Below are positions 25,482-32,645 of a stretch of DNA of 64,000 nucleotides, in pieces. The notes under the pieces are model-generated. The model did no database searches, was not told the origin of the DNA, and saw only the letters and a list, made by a program, of their open reading frames with translations. Position numbers and translations under genes: made by a program. Source of the stretch: Allohahella marinimesophila (lineage in GTDB: Bacteria > Pseudomonadota > Gammaproteobacteria > Pseudomonadales > Oleiphilaceae); assembly GCF_039538005.1 (NCBI RefSeq), contig NZ_BAABBO010000019.1, positions 1 through 64,000 of the forward strand, in the 5' to 3' direction. Within the stretch, counting starts at the first letter, position 1. Each line of letters begins with the position of its first letter.

Positions 25482-26918
25482 TTACAGATTGGCTTCGGCA
25501 AACTGCGCCAGTATGGATCTCGGGACACCCTGCAAATGGATGTGCCCGCCATGCTCGAAATTACGGAAGCGTTCGGTGAGATAGGTGAGCCCCGAACTCG
25601 GTGCGCTCAAGTAGGCCGTGTCGATCTGGGCAAGGTTACCCAGACAGATGACCTTGGACCCGGTGCCAGCCCTCGTGATGATGGTCTTCACCTGGTGAGG
25701 GGTCAGATTCTGGCACTCATCGATGATGATGAGGCTGTACTGAAAACTCCGGCCTCGGATATAGTTCAATGACTTGAACTGAATCGGCACCTTTTGCAGG
25801 ATGTATTCGACGCTCGCCGTCATATTCTCGTCATCCTGGTGCAGGGCTTCGAGGTTGTCGGTAATGGCGCCGAGCCAGGGTTCCATTTTCTCGGCTTCAG
25901 TACCCGGCAGGAAGCCGATGTCCTTGTCCAGGCCCTGGGTGCTGCGGGTCACGATGATACGTTTGTAGCCCTTGCTGGCCACTGTCATTTCTATCGCTGC
26001 AGCGAGTGCAAGTATCGTCTTGCCACTACCAGCTGCACCGGTCAGGTTCACCAGGTGTATATCAGGATCCATGAGCAGGTCCAGCGCCATCGCCTGAAAG
26101 ATGTCTCTTGGCATCAGGCCCCAGGCTTCCCGGTCCATGAGGTGGTGATGGGTGAGATCGAGGATGTGCACAGTATTATCGCCAAAACCACAGACCTTGC
26201 CGATGAAATCCTGCCTGTCGACCACGAAATCATTGATCGACATGCCCTTGAGTGCGTCGATGACAGGAAGGATATGAATGGTGCGCCCGCCGTCCTGCTT
26301 GGTTTCGACCTTCTCGATGTTGTCCCAGAAGGACCCTTCGAACTCCCGATAGCCCTTGGAGAGCAGGTCGATGTCATCAATCAATTGGTCGGTATGGTAG
26401 TCCTCGGCTTCAACACCGCAGGCACGCGCTTTTAGCCGCATGTTGATGTCTTTGCTCACCAGTACGGCGACGCTTGGCAGCTGATCGCCCTTTTTCTCGC
26501 TATCACCCTGTTCACTGCGCAGTGCCTGATTCAGCTTGCGCTGACGCTCCTGCAAAGCCAGCAGACCATTGATGATCTTGTTGTCATTCAGCGTATCTGA
26601 CAGCTGCTCATTGCCGGACTGATCCATGAGGATGGAAATGCAGCCGGAGTGCTCGTTACTGGTTTCGCGGAAGATAGGTACGCCGCTCTCGATAAGCTCG
26701 GGAGACGCATCCCCAAGCAGGCGGTCGATGAGACGGATGGCCTGCCTGCAATCGGCTGCAATCGAGGCATTCCCGTTCTTCAGGTGGTCGAGCTCTTCGA
26801 GTACGGTAAGCGGAATCACCACATTGTGCTCTTCGAAATTCAGCACGGAATTCGGGTCGTGGATCAATACATTGGTATCGAGGACATAGGTTTTTTTATT
26901 GCTCTGGCGCAGCGCCAT
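25482..26918 (-). CDS. PIN-domain/PhoH-type ATPase (YlaK/PhoH2-like)
   Basis: A 478-residue fusion of an N-terminal PIN ribonuclease-type domain and a C-terminal PhoH P-loop domain. The PIN acidic start VLDTNVLIHDPNSVL lies at about 12-26 with a further Asp cluster near 80 and 185. The PhoH domain carries Walker A GAAGSGKTILALAAA (about 287-301) and the Walker B-like IIIDECQN. PhoH2-type proteins are thought to couple RNA unwinding and cleavage. The ATG at 26918 with AGGTGG five bases upstream is preferred over a GTG nine bases earlier. It precedes the photolyase by 12 bp, but no functional link is known to me. Confidence 0.92.
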   Translation of the reverse strand: MALRQSNKKTYVLDTNVLIHDPNSVLNFEEHNVVIPLTVLEELDHLKNGNASIAADCRQAIRLIDRLLGDASPELIESGVPIFRETSNEHSGCISILMDQSGNEQLSDTLNDNKIINGLLALQERQRKLNQALRSEQGDSEKKGDQLPSVAVLVSKDINMRLKARACGVEAEDYHTDQLIDDIDLLSKGYREFEGSFWDNIEKVETKQDGGRTIHILPVIDALKGMSINDFVVDRQDFIGKVCGFGDNTVHILDLTHHHLMDREAWGLMPRDIFQAMALDLLMDPDIHLVNLTGAAGSGKTILALAAAIEMTVASKGYKRIIVTRSTQGLDKDIGFLPGTEAEKMEPWLGAITDNLEALHQDDENMTASVEYILQKVPIQFKSLNYIRGRSFQYSLIIIDECQNLTPHQVKTIITRAGTGSKVICLGNLAQIDTAYLSAPSSGLTYLTERFRNFEHGGHIHLQGVPRSILAQFAEANL

Positions 26919-27012
26919 CTTTACCACCTGTCTATGCGTCTGTTGTGTGGTTACCTGCCAGCCTATCGGAATGTGATGCGACCGTCAGATGTTCTGTCTT
27001 CGAAGAATAATG

Positions 27013-27684
27013 TCACCCGGCACGGACCAGCAATGCACCCTGCCAGAGTTGCCGGAGCGCCCGGCGTATCCCTGAATCAAACTCAGGAATGAGGGCCGCG
27101 AGGCCTCGACTTCTCAATATGCAATTCACCTCAGCCGGAAGATGCTGCATTTGCCACAGTCCAAGCAGCATGGCATGAGTCTGTATAAGGAGCTGTACGC
27201 AATCCGCTTCAGTCAGGCCTGCTATTCGGCGACAAATCGATATGCTGACACGCTCCATATCTGTGAGCAGGCGGGACTTGAACTCGACAATGACTTCTTC
27301 ATCGACCTTGCGTTCGAGCACGGCGGCGCTCTGGCAGGCCAGTGGCATGAAGTCGGGATTCAGGCGAACGAAGTCGGCAATGAGTCCGACGGCGGCGTCG
27401 ATAGGGTCGGCCGTCTGCTTGTCATTATTGAAGAATTCATCGAGCGCGGCCAGCAGGGTGCAGTAATGCCTGGCCAGGATGGCGAAATAAATCGTTTCCT
27501 TGGTGTCGAAATAGAGATACAGCGTGCCCTTGGCCAGCCCGGCCGCCCTGGCGATATCGCTGACAGAGGGCAGGGTGTCGGTATCCTGTATCAGCAACTC
27601 TGCGGCAGCCCGCTCGATATCGCTTCGCCGTTTGACCTTGTCTTCGATATCGATGGCGCGGCTGCGCCGAGGCTGTTCACTCAA
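27013..27684 (-). CDS. TetR-family transcriptional regulator
   Basis: A 223-residue one-component regulator. The N-terminal helix-turn-helix is clear: DIERAAAELLIQ, then PSVSDIARAAGLAKGTLYLYF (recognition helix about residues 43-63). The C-terminal half is a helical ligand-binding domain of unknown specificity. It begins with TTG and overlaps the stop of the START-domain gene by 4 bp (27681-27684), so regulator and START protein are translationally coupled. That coupling suggests that the regulator controls its own operon and may answer to a lipid-like ligand; this is inference. Confidence 0.9.
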   Translation of the reverse strand: MSEQPRRSRAIDIEDKVKRRSDIERAAAELLIQDTDTLPSVSDIARAAGLAKGTLYLYFDTKETIYFAILARHYCTLLAALDEFFNNDKQTADPIDAAVGLIADFVRLNPDFMPLACQSAAVLERKVDEEVIVEFKSRLLTDMERVSISICRRIAGLTEADCVQLLIQTHAMLLGLWQMQHLPAEVNCILRSRGLAALIPEFDSGIRRALRQLWQGALLVRAG

Positions 27685-28460
27685 GGCTGTTTTTCGACTC
27701 CTGTTATCTCGCCGTCATCGCTGTACTGGATCTGATGATCCTGATACTTATCGGAATTGGCGAGACTTTCAAGCGCCTTGAGTGATTTAAAGGGAATATC
27801 GACGATGAGCGCGTTGACCAGCCAGCTCGGAATGGCGCCACCAGGCTCGGTATGCTGCAGCCAAACAATTTCGGTCTGTTCGTCGCCTAGTGGTTTGATG
27901 TGGTAATGGGTTTCCTGTTTGCTGACCCGAACATAGCTCTTGTTCGGCGCAATCTTGTCGTCTACGGCATACAGATCCATGACGATGGTGTCCGAATCTG
28001 ACGCCTTGCTGGTGTTGATTTCCAGAACGTAGTCCCGGTCCATGACCGGCCAGGGCAGGTCGTTCACGCTGTAGGCATGGCGCTTGGAAAACTGCTTGTC
28101 GTCAAACCCCCAGGACTCCACACAGTTCAAGACCCACTCCGTACATGAAGTTGGGTCCGACATCACGGCCATAATGTCTTCTATCGAGGCTTCAAGGGTA
28201 TACACGGCCTTGAAGGCCTGAAAATCGCTGCCGGGAAAAGGGCGGGTATAGACGACAACGCCATCCTTCTCATAATCCCGTTTCCACTGCTCATCTTCAA
28301 TCAGCAGTTCCGCACGGCTGGTGCCTGAGGCAATAAGAAGACTGAGGCTCGCGAGGAGCAATGTAGAAAAACGCAGGATCACGCGAACGAGCTCGTGGTG
28401 GGGCGCAAAGCTGAGCAATCGAGCTGCAGCGTCAAGTTTCGGTGGGGTCATAGATGCCAT
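27681..28460 (-). CDS. Secreted START-domain (lipid-binding type) protein
   Basis: A 259-residue protein with a signal-type N-terminus: a hydrophobic segment STLLLASLSLLIASG (about 32-46) ending at SRAE, a likely signal-peptidase I site. Residues 50-235 resemble the START/SRPBCC fold, with the typical strand KDGVVVYTRPFPGSDFQAFK and the WPVMDRDYV block. Proteins of this group bind hydrophobic ligands in a deep pocket. The N-terminus before the hydrophobic segment is unusually long (31 residues), so translation may begin further inside. It is the first gene of a pair with the TetR regulator. Ligand unknown. Confidence 0.82.
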   Translation of the reverse strand: MASMTPPKLDAAARLLSFAPHHELVRVILRFSTLLLASLSLLIASGTSRAELLIEDEQWKRDYEKDGVVVYTRPFPGSDFQAFKAVYTLEASIEDIMAVMSDPTSCTEWVLNCVESWGFDDKQFSKRHAYSVNDLPWPVMDRDYVLEINTSKASDSDTIVMDLYAVDDKIAPNKSYVRVSKQETHYHIKPLGDEQTEIVWLQHTEPGGAIPSWLVNALIVDIPFKSLKALESLANSDKYQDHQIQYSDDGEITGVEKQP

Positions 28461-28541
28461 TTCGTTGGAGAATTCTGTTCAGCTGACTGGCTAGCACAGC
28501 ACGCGCGGCGGATATTAGCACAGGCATCTGTGGCAAACTGA

Positions 28542-28598
28542 GACGCTTTCGACCCCTTGCAGCACCGGTGAGGTCGAAAGCTTGGAGCGGAAAGCGTC
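28542..28598 (-). repeat. Alternative hairpins downstream of minE
   Basis: CTTTCGACC (28546-28554) pairs perfectly with GGTCGAAAG (28572-28580); GACGCTTTC (28542-28550) pairs perfectly with GAAAGCGTC (28590-28598). Both stems are 9 bp and share their left arm, so only one can form at a time. They begin 14 nt beyond the minE stop. Neither is followed by a T-tract, so a plain intrinsic terminator is not evident. Confidence 0.5.
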
Positions 28599-28611
28599 GG
28601 TAGGCGAGCCG

Positions 28612-28860
28612 CTAGTCCGGCAGGGTGATATTCAGCTCGAGTACTGCGCAGTCATCATTCTGGTCAAGTTGAACCTGAACGTCCTCGCGATTGATCTTGA
28701 CGTATTTGCCAATCACCTCGAGGAGTTCCTGTTCAAGCTTGTCAAGGTAGTCGGGCCTGCCACGGCGATTGCGCTCGTGGGCCACGATGATCTGCAAGCG
28801 TTCCTTTGCCATATTGGCTGTGGCGGTTTTTTTTGTTCTGAAGTAATCAAAAAAACTCAT
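28612..28860 (-). CDS. minE: Cell-division topological specificity factor MinE
   Basis: An 82-residue protein beginning MSFFDYFR, the membrane-targeting and MinD-binding start of MinE; residues 17-30 (AKERLQIIVAHERN) form the anti-MinCD helix and the rest the dimerisation domain. MinE drives MinCD pole-to-pole oscillation. The ATG at 28860, with GGAG seven bases upstream, is preferred to a TTG at 28866 that overlaps the minD stop. It is the last gene of minC-minD-minE. Confidence 0.96.
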   Translation of the reverse strand: MSFFDYFRTKKTATANMAKERLQIIVAHERNRRGRPDYLDKLEQELLEVIGKYVKINREDVQVQLDQNDDCAVLELNITLPD

Positions 28861-28862
28861 GC

Positions 28863-29672
28863 TCAAGCTCCAAACATTCGCTGGAAGAAGCCCTTACGAG
28901 ACTGCTCAATGAAACGGTGGGGGATCTCTTCGCCCAACAGGCGGCCAACAGCATCGCGATAGGCATGCCCTGCGTCACTTTCTTCTTCATGGATAACGGG
29001 AACACCCTGGTTGGACGCTGTGAGCACTGACTGCGACTCAGGAATGACGCCGAGCAAAGGGATCGAGAGAATCTCCTCGACGTCCTTTACGCTCAGCATC
29101 TCGCCCTTGGATACGCGAACAGGATTGTAGCGGGTAAGGATGAGATGCTCTTTGACTGGATCCTGGCCCAGCTCGGCACGCTTGGACTTGCTGCTGAGAA
29201 TGCCAAGTATTCTATCCGAGTCCCGCACCGAGGATACTTCCGGGTTGGTGACGACGATGGCTTCGTCGGCAAAGTAGAGCGCCATGAGAGCGCCGTGTTC
29301 GATGCCGGCTGGCGAATCACACACGATATACTCGAAGTTTGTAGCGAGCTCATCAAGCACTTTGCCTACGCCTTCCTTGGTCAGCGCGTCTTTGTCGCGC
29401 GTCTGTGAAGCTGGCAGGATGAAGAGCTTGTCTGAATGCTTGTCCTTGATGAGGGCCTGATTGAGGGTCGACTCACCATTGATGACGTTGACGAAATCGT
29501 ACACGACCCGTCGCTCGCAATTCATGATCAGGTCAAGGTTCCGCAGACCCACGTCGAAGTCGATGACTACGGTCTTATGACCTTTCAGGGCGAGTCCTGT
29601 CGCGATGGAGGCGCTCGTGGTGGTTTTACCCACACCACCTTTTCCCGAGGTAACAACGATGATTTTACTCAA
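28863..29672 (-). CDS. minD: Septum-site determining ATPase MinD
   Basis: A 269-residue ParA-type ATPase. The deviant Walker A KGGVGKTT sits at residues 11-18, and the C-terminal amphipathic membrane-targeting helix is visible as the ending KGFFQRMFGA. MinD binds membrane as a dimer and recruits MinC, and its ATPase is triggered by MinE. It follows minC with a 30-bp gap and abuts minE. Sequence and length match E. coli MinD closely. Confidence 0.97.
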   Translation of the reverse strand: MSKIIVVTSGKGGVGKTTTSASIATGLALKGHKTVVIDFDVGLRNLDLIMNCERRVVYDFVNVINGESTLNQALIKDKHSDKLFILPASQTRDKDALTKEGVGKVLDELATNFEYIVCDSPAGIEHGALMALYFADEAIVVTNPEVSSVRDSDRILGILSSKSKRAELGQDPVKEHLILTRYNPVRVSKGEMLSVKDVEEILSIPLLGVIPESQSVLTASNQGVPVIHEEESDAGHAYRDAVGRLLGEEIPHRFIEQSRKGFFQRMFGA

Positions 29673-29702
29673 TTGACAAATCCTGATTGAAGCTGGTTGG
29701 TT

Positions 29703-30608
29703 TTAGCTGAGTGCCTGAATTTTCATCTTGCCGTCTGCAAGATAGATTTGACAGCTTTTCTGCCACTCAGTCTTCTGGAGATCTTCGCTGATTCTGTACT
29801 GCCCGGCAATGGAGACCAGTTCGGCCTCAAGGCTGTGACAGAAAATTCTTGCAGCCTGGTTGCCCTTGACGCCAGCCAGCGCGCGACCACGTAGGGCACC
29901 ATAGACGTGAATATTGCCATCCGCGAGTAATTCCGCACCGGCGCTGACAGCGGCGGTGACGATGAGATCGCCGCCCTTGGCGTAGATCTGCTGCCCCGAA
30001 CGCACCGGGTTCGTGACGATCATGTTCCTGGGAACTGCTTCTTCCGCAGGTTCGGCCTGCGTTTTTGGTTCTTCGGATTCGGCACCTGACTGCTGCTGAT
30101 CATTCTCTGGCGCCAGCTGCGGCGCAACGATGGTCTCGTTGGTAGGCGGCCGAAATACTGGCTGCAGCCGTTTGTCTTCAATTACCGGCTCGACGTCAGG
30201 CGCCGGAATGCGGGTAGCTTCGGCCAAGGAGCGCTGTGAGGTCATGACTGCAAGACCGGCTGCTTTCGCGTTCTTCGCAACGACGCCTCTGGCGCCGCGA
30301 ACCGCAACCAGCTGAAGCCTAAGACCGGCACACTGTCGCTTGATCAGACCAAAGTCCAGGCTTTCCAGGGCCGTCGTCTCGCTGACTGGTTGAACCTCGT
30401 CTTCCGGACCGTTACCTTCGAATTTTTCGAGGCTGAGCACGATCGGGAGGTTTTCAAACAGTTTCGGTGCCTGGGCGATCTTCTCCTCGACGGCTTCGAG
30501 AAATCTCGTTTCGTCGTAATAGTAGAGCTCGAAGGTGGTGAGCGGAGTGAGAGCGCCCTTAATCTGAAGACAGGTCGCGTCGAGAAGGTCGGCATTAGCC
30601 TGAGACAT
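29703..30608 (-). CDS. minC: Septum-site determining protein MinC with long linker
   Basis: A 301-residue FtsZ polymerisation inhibitor. The N-terminal domain (about 1-125) binds FtsZ; the C-terminal beta-helix domain (about 196-301) starts VTNPVRSGQQIYAKGGDLIV and binds MinD. Between them is an acidic, Gln/Glu/Pro-rich linker of about 65 residues (about 130-195), much longer than in the 231-residue E. coli protein. A second small insert (about 64-80) is also acidic. AAAGGGA about 10 bases before the ATG at 30608 supports that start; the upstream ATG at 30629 would cover it. It is the first gene of the min operon, divergent from the PhaC-like gene. Confidence 0.95.
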   Translation of the reverse strand: MSQANADLLDATCLQIKGALTPLTTFELYYYDETRFLEAVEEKIAQAPKLFENLPIVLSLEKFEGNGPEDEVQPVSETTALESLDFGLIKRQCAGLRLQLVAVRGARGVVAKNAKAAGLAVMTSQRSLAEATRIPAPDVEPVIEDKRLQPVFRPPTNETIVAPQLAPENDQQQSGAESEEPKTQAEPAEEAVPRNMIVTNPVRSGQQIYAKGGDLIVTAAVSAGAELLADGNIHVYGALRGRALAGVKGNQAARIFCHSLEAELVSIAGQYRISEDLQKTEWQKSCQIYLADGKMKIQALS

Positions 30609-30722
30609 CGTTTTGTATTCCCTTTGCATGCGGTGTGTTCATTATTGTGGTAATACCTTTGACAGCCAAGGGATTTACCCGCTGCGGACACCGACGTAAT
30701 CCGCATTCTACGAGGAAAGTGT

Positions 30723-31901
30723 GTGAAGAGAAAGACCCCTGCCCACATGAGCACGAAAGCGTCGGTTGGTGCCACTGAAGGCCCCCCGAAGATGGCGCGG
30801 CGGCTATTGCTGAGCGCATTGCACCTTATTGAACGCCGTCTCTTCTCCGAAAATTTCATCGTTGCCAATCTCACGCCCTACGACGAAATATACAGAGACG
30901 GCATAATGTCTGTTCGCCACTATCTGCCGCTGGAAGATGACAGCATTCAGATCGGCGATGAAATACTTGAAGTGAGCCGCCGTCGCCTGCCGGTCCCGTT
31001 GGTGTTCGTGCCGCCGCTGGCGGCCACCTCGATGATCTTCGATCTGCTGCCAAATCGCAGCCTGATCCGATACTTTCTGGCCATGGGCTTCGATGTCTAT
31101 CTGCTCGACTGGGGCGAAGTGACCGAGGCTCACTACGAACTGTCCCTGGAGTCCTACGTATTGTCATGGATGCCGGCGGCCATGAAGGCGGTGCGCGAGG
31201 ACAGCGGGCAGACCGAGGTGTCGTGTTTCTGCTACTGCATGGGCGGGCTGTTGACGCTAATGTACGCCGCGACTGCAAACGACACCGGGCTTCGCAATGT
31301 CGTAACCGTGGCGAGCCCGATCGATATGCACCAGAGCGGCGTCGCCGGTCAGATCCTTTCAGCGGTTTATCGCCCCGCGCAGATCATTTCAAGACTGCTC
31401 AACTTTTCGCTCATGGATCTGCCCGCGCGCTTCATGCATGTGCCTGGCTGGCTCAATTCACTTGTCTTCAAACTGACCAATCCACTCGGCAGTCTCATCA
31501 ACTACTGGGAGTTACTGGTCAACCTCTGGGATCGTGAATTCGTCATCAATCACACTACGGTGAGCCGTTGGTTCGACGACATGGTGGATTATCCAGGTCA
31601 AACCATAAAAGAGATGACCGTCAGCATGATGATCAACAACGAAATGGCTGGAGGGCGTTTGAAGATGGGTGATCAACGCGCCGAATTCGACAACATCCGA
31701 TGCGCCATTCTCGCGTTCGCAGGGGCCGATGATCGCCTGGTCAGCCCTCGTTCAGCCCATAGACTGCTGGATATAGTTGCCTCTGAAGACAAGGAATTCT
31801 GCGTGGTGCCCGGCGGGCATGCTGGCGTGTTTGCTGGCAGCCAGGCCCCCGCATCGACATGGGCTATCGCTGCCGACTGGCTGGTACAACGATCAACATA
31901 G
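30723..31901 (+). CDS. PhaC-type polyhydroxyalkanoate synthase / alpha-beta hydrolase
   Basis: A 392-residue alpha/beta-hydrolase resembling class III PHA synthases (PhaC, about 355 residues). The lipase-like box is C-Y-C-M-G-G with nucleophile Cys172; the class consensus is G-x-C-x-G-G, so the first Gly is replaced by Cys. The triad is completed by D337 in GADDRLVSP and H366 in GGHAGV. The Trp/Asp loop LLDWGEVTEAH is also PhaC-like. The start is GTG at 30723 with GAGG seven bases upstream. PHA synthases polymerise hydroxyacyl-CoA into storage granules; no phaE, phasin or phaAB gene is near. It could instead be a hydrolase or depolymerase of the same fold. Confidence 0.72.
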   Translation: MKRKTPAHMSTKASVGATEGPPKMARRLLLSALHLIERRLFSENFIVANLTPYDEIYRDGIMSVRHYLPLEDDSIQIGDEILEVSRRRLPVPLVFVPPLAATSMIFDLLPNRSLIRYFLAMGFDVYLLDWGEVTEAHYELSLESYVLSWMPAAMKAVREDSGQTEVSCFCYCMGGLLTLMYAATANDTGLRNVVTVASPIDMHQSGVAGQILSAVYRPAQIISRLLNFSLMDLPARFMHVPGWLNSLVFKLTNPLGSLINYWELLVNLWDREFVINHTTVSRWFDDMVDYPGQTIKEMTVSMMINNEMAGGRLKMGDQRAEFDNIRCAILAFAGADDRLVSPRSAHRLLDIVASEDKEFCVVPGGHAGVFAGSQAPASTWAIAADWLVQRST

Positions 31902-32100
31902 AGAGGCGCTTTACACCCCAGTGACATTGCGTTGACAAAACGTTACCGCTTTATAGGCCAAAAAGCCGACGTGGCGGGCGTTCATCACAGTTTTGGTTTC
32001 GACGTTTGGCTATTATTTGCTCAGTGACAAATTAATGGCGGGACAACAGATGAGAGCACTACTTGTTCTGGCAAACTGCCCACGGAATCCAGGATCGTCC

Positions 32101-32592
32101 ATGGTTCTCTACTTCAGATTATTTGCGATACTGTTGTGCCTCAATCTGGTAGCTCAGAGTGGGCAGGTGAAAGCAGAAGGCTTCGGCAGCCAGTACCATC
32201 CGTCACAGTATCGTCCCCATCACGCCTTTCAGCCTCAGCATCAGCGCCTGAATTCACATCGTGGTTTTACCATCGAGCTTTCAGAGCTGGGCGATCTCAT
32301 GGGTTTTTCAGATGTTCGTCCCCGGTTAAGCAGTCGACAGGGCGGCCATACCGATAGCGAAGACGATCGGATCGGCTATCTGGCCGACAGACTCCTTCCG
32401 GAGTGGATGGGCGAGGCGATAGAGGAATCTGCTGAAGTCATTTTCAGTGCGAACGACGAAAAGCGTGGCTTCCGGCCCAGGTGCAAGTACGATTCTGCAC
32501 CAGCTTTCCTCCAGGATGCGCTGCAGCAGGCTCATTACCAGGTCAACTTATACGGTAATACCTCTACTTTCGTCGTGGGCTGGTTGTTTTGA
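32101..32592 (+). CDS. Small secreted protein of unknown function
   Basis: A 163-residue protein. From the ATG at 32101 (AGGA six bases upstream) it starts with a clear signal peptide, MVLYFRLFAILLCLNLVAQS, with cleavage probable after VKA. The mature part opens with a His/Gln/Pro/Tyr-rich segment (YHPSQYRPHHAFQPQHQRL), then SELGDLMGFSDVRPR and a C-terminal stretch with one cysteine. The open frame extends upstream to 31993, but those residues do not look like a signal. I recognise no family. It lies between the PhaC-like gene (199 bp) and the acyl-CoA hydrolase gene (53 bp). The His/Gln-rich part might bind metal, which is a guess. Confidence 0.6.
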   Translation: MVLYFRLFAILLCLNLVAQSGQVKAEGFGSQYHPSQYRPHHAFQPQHQRLNSHRGFTIELSELGDLMGFSDVRPRLSSRQGGHTDSEDDRIGYLADRLLPEWMGEAIEESAEVIFSANDEKRGFRPRCKYDSAPAFLQDALQQAHYQVNLYGNTSTFVVGWLF

Positions 32593-32645
32593 AGGGAATT
32601 CAACTGGCACACTGAAGGCCTTTCACGACCCAGGCCGGAAATGTA

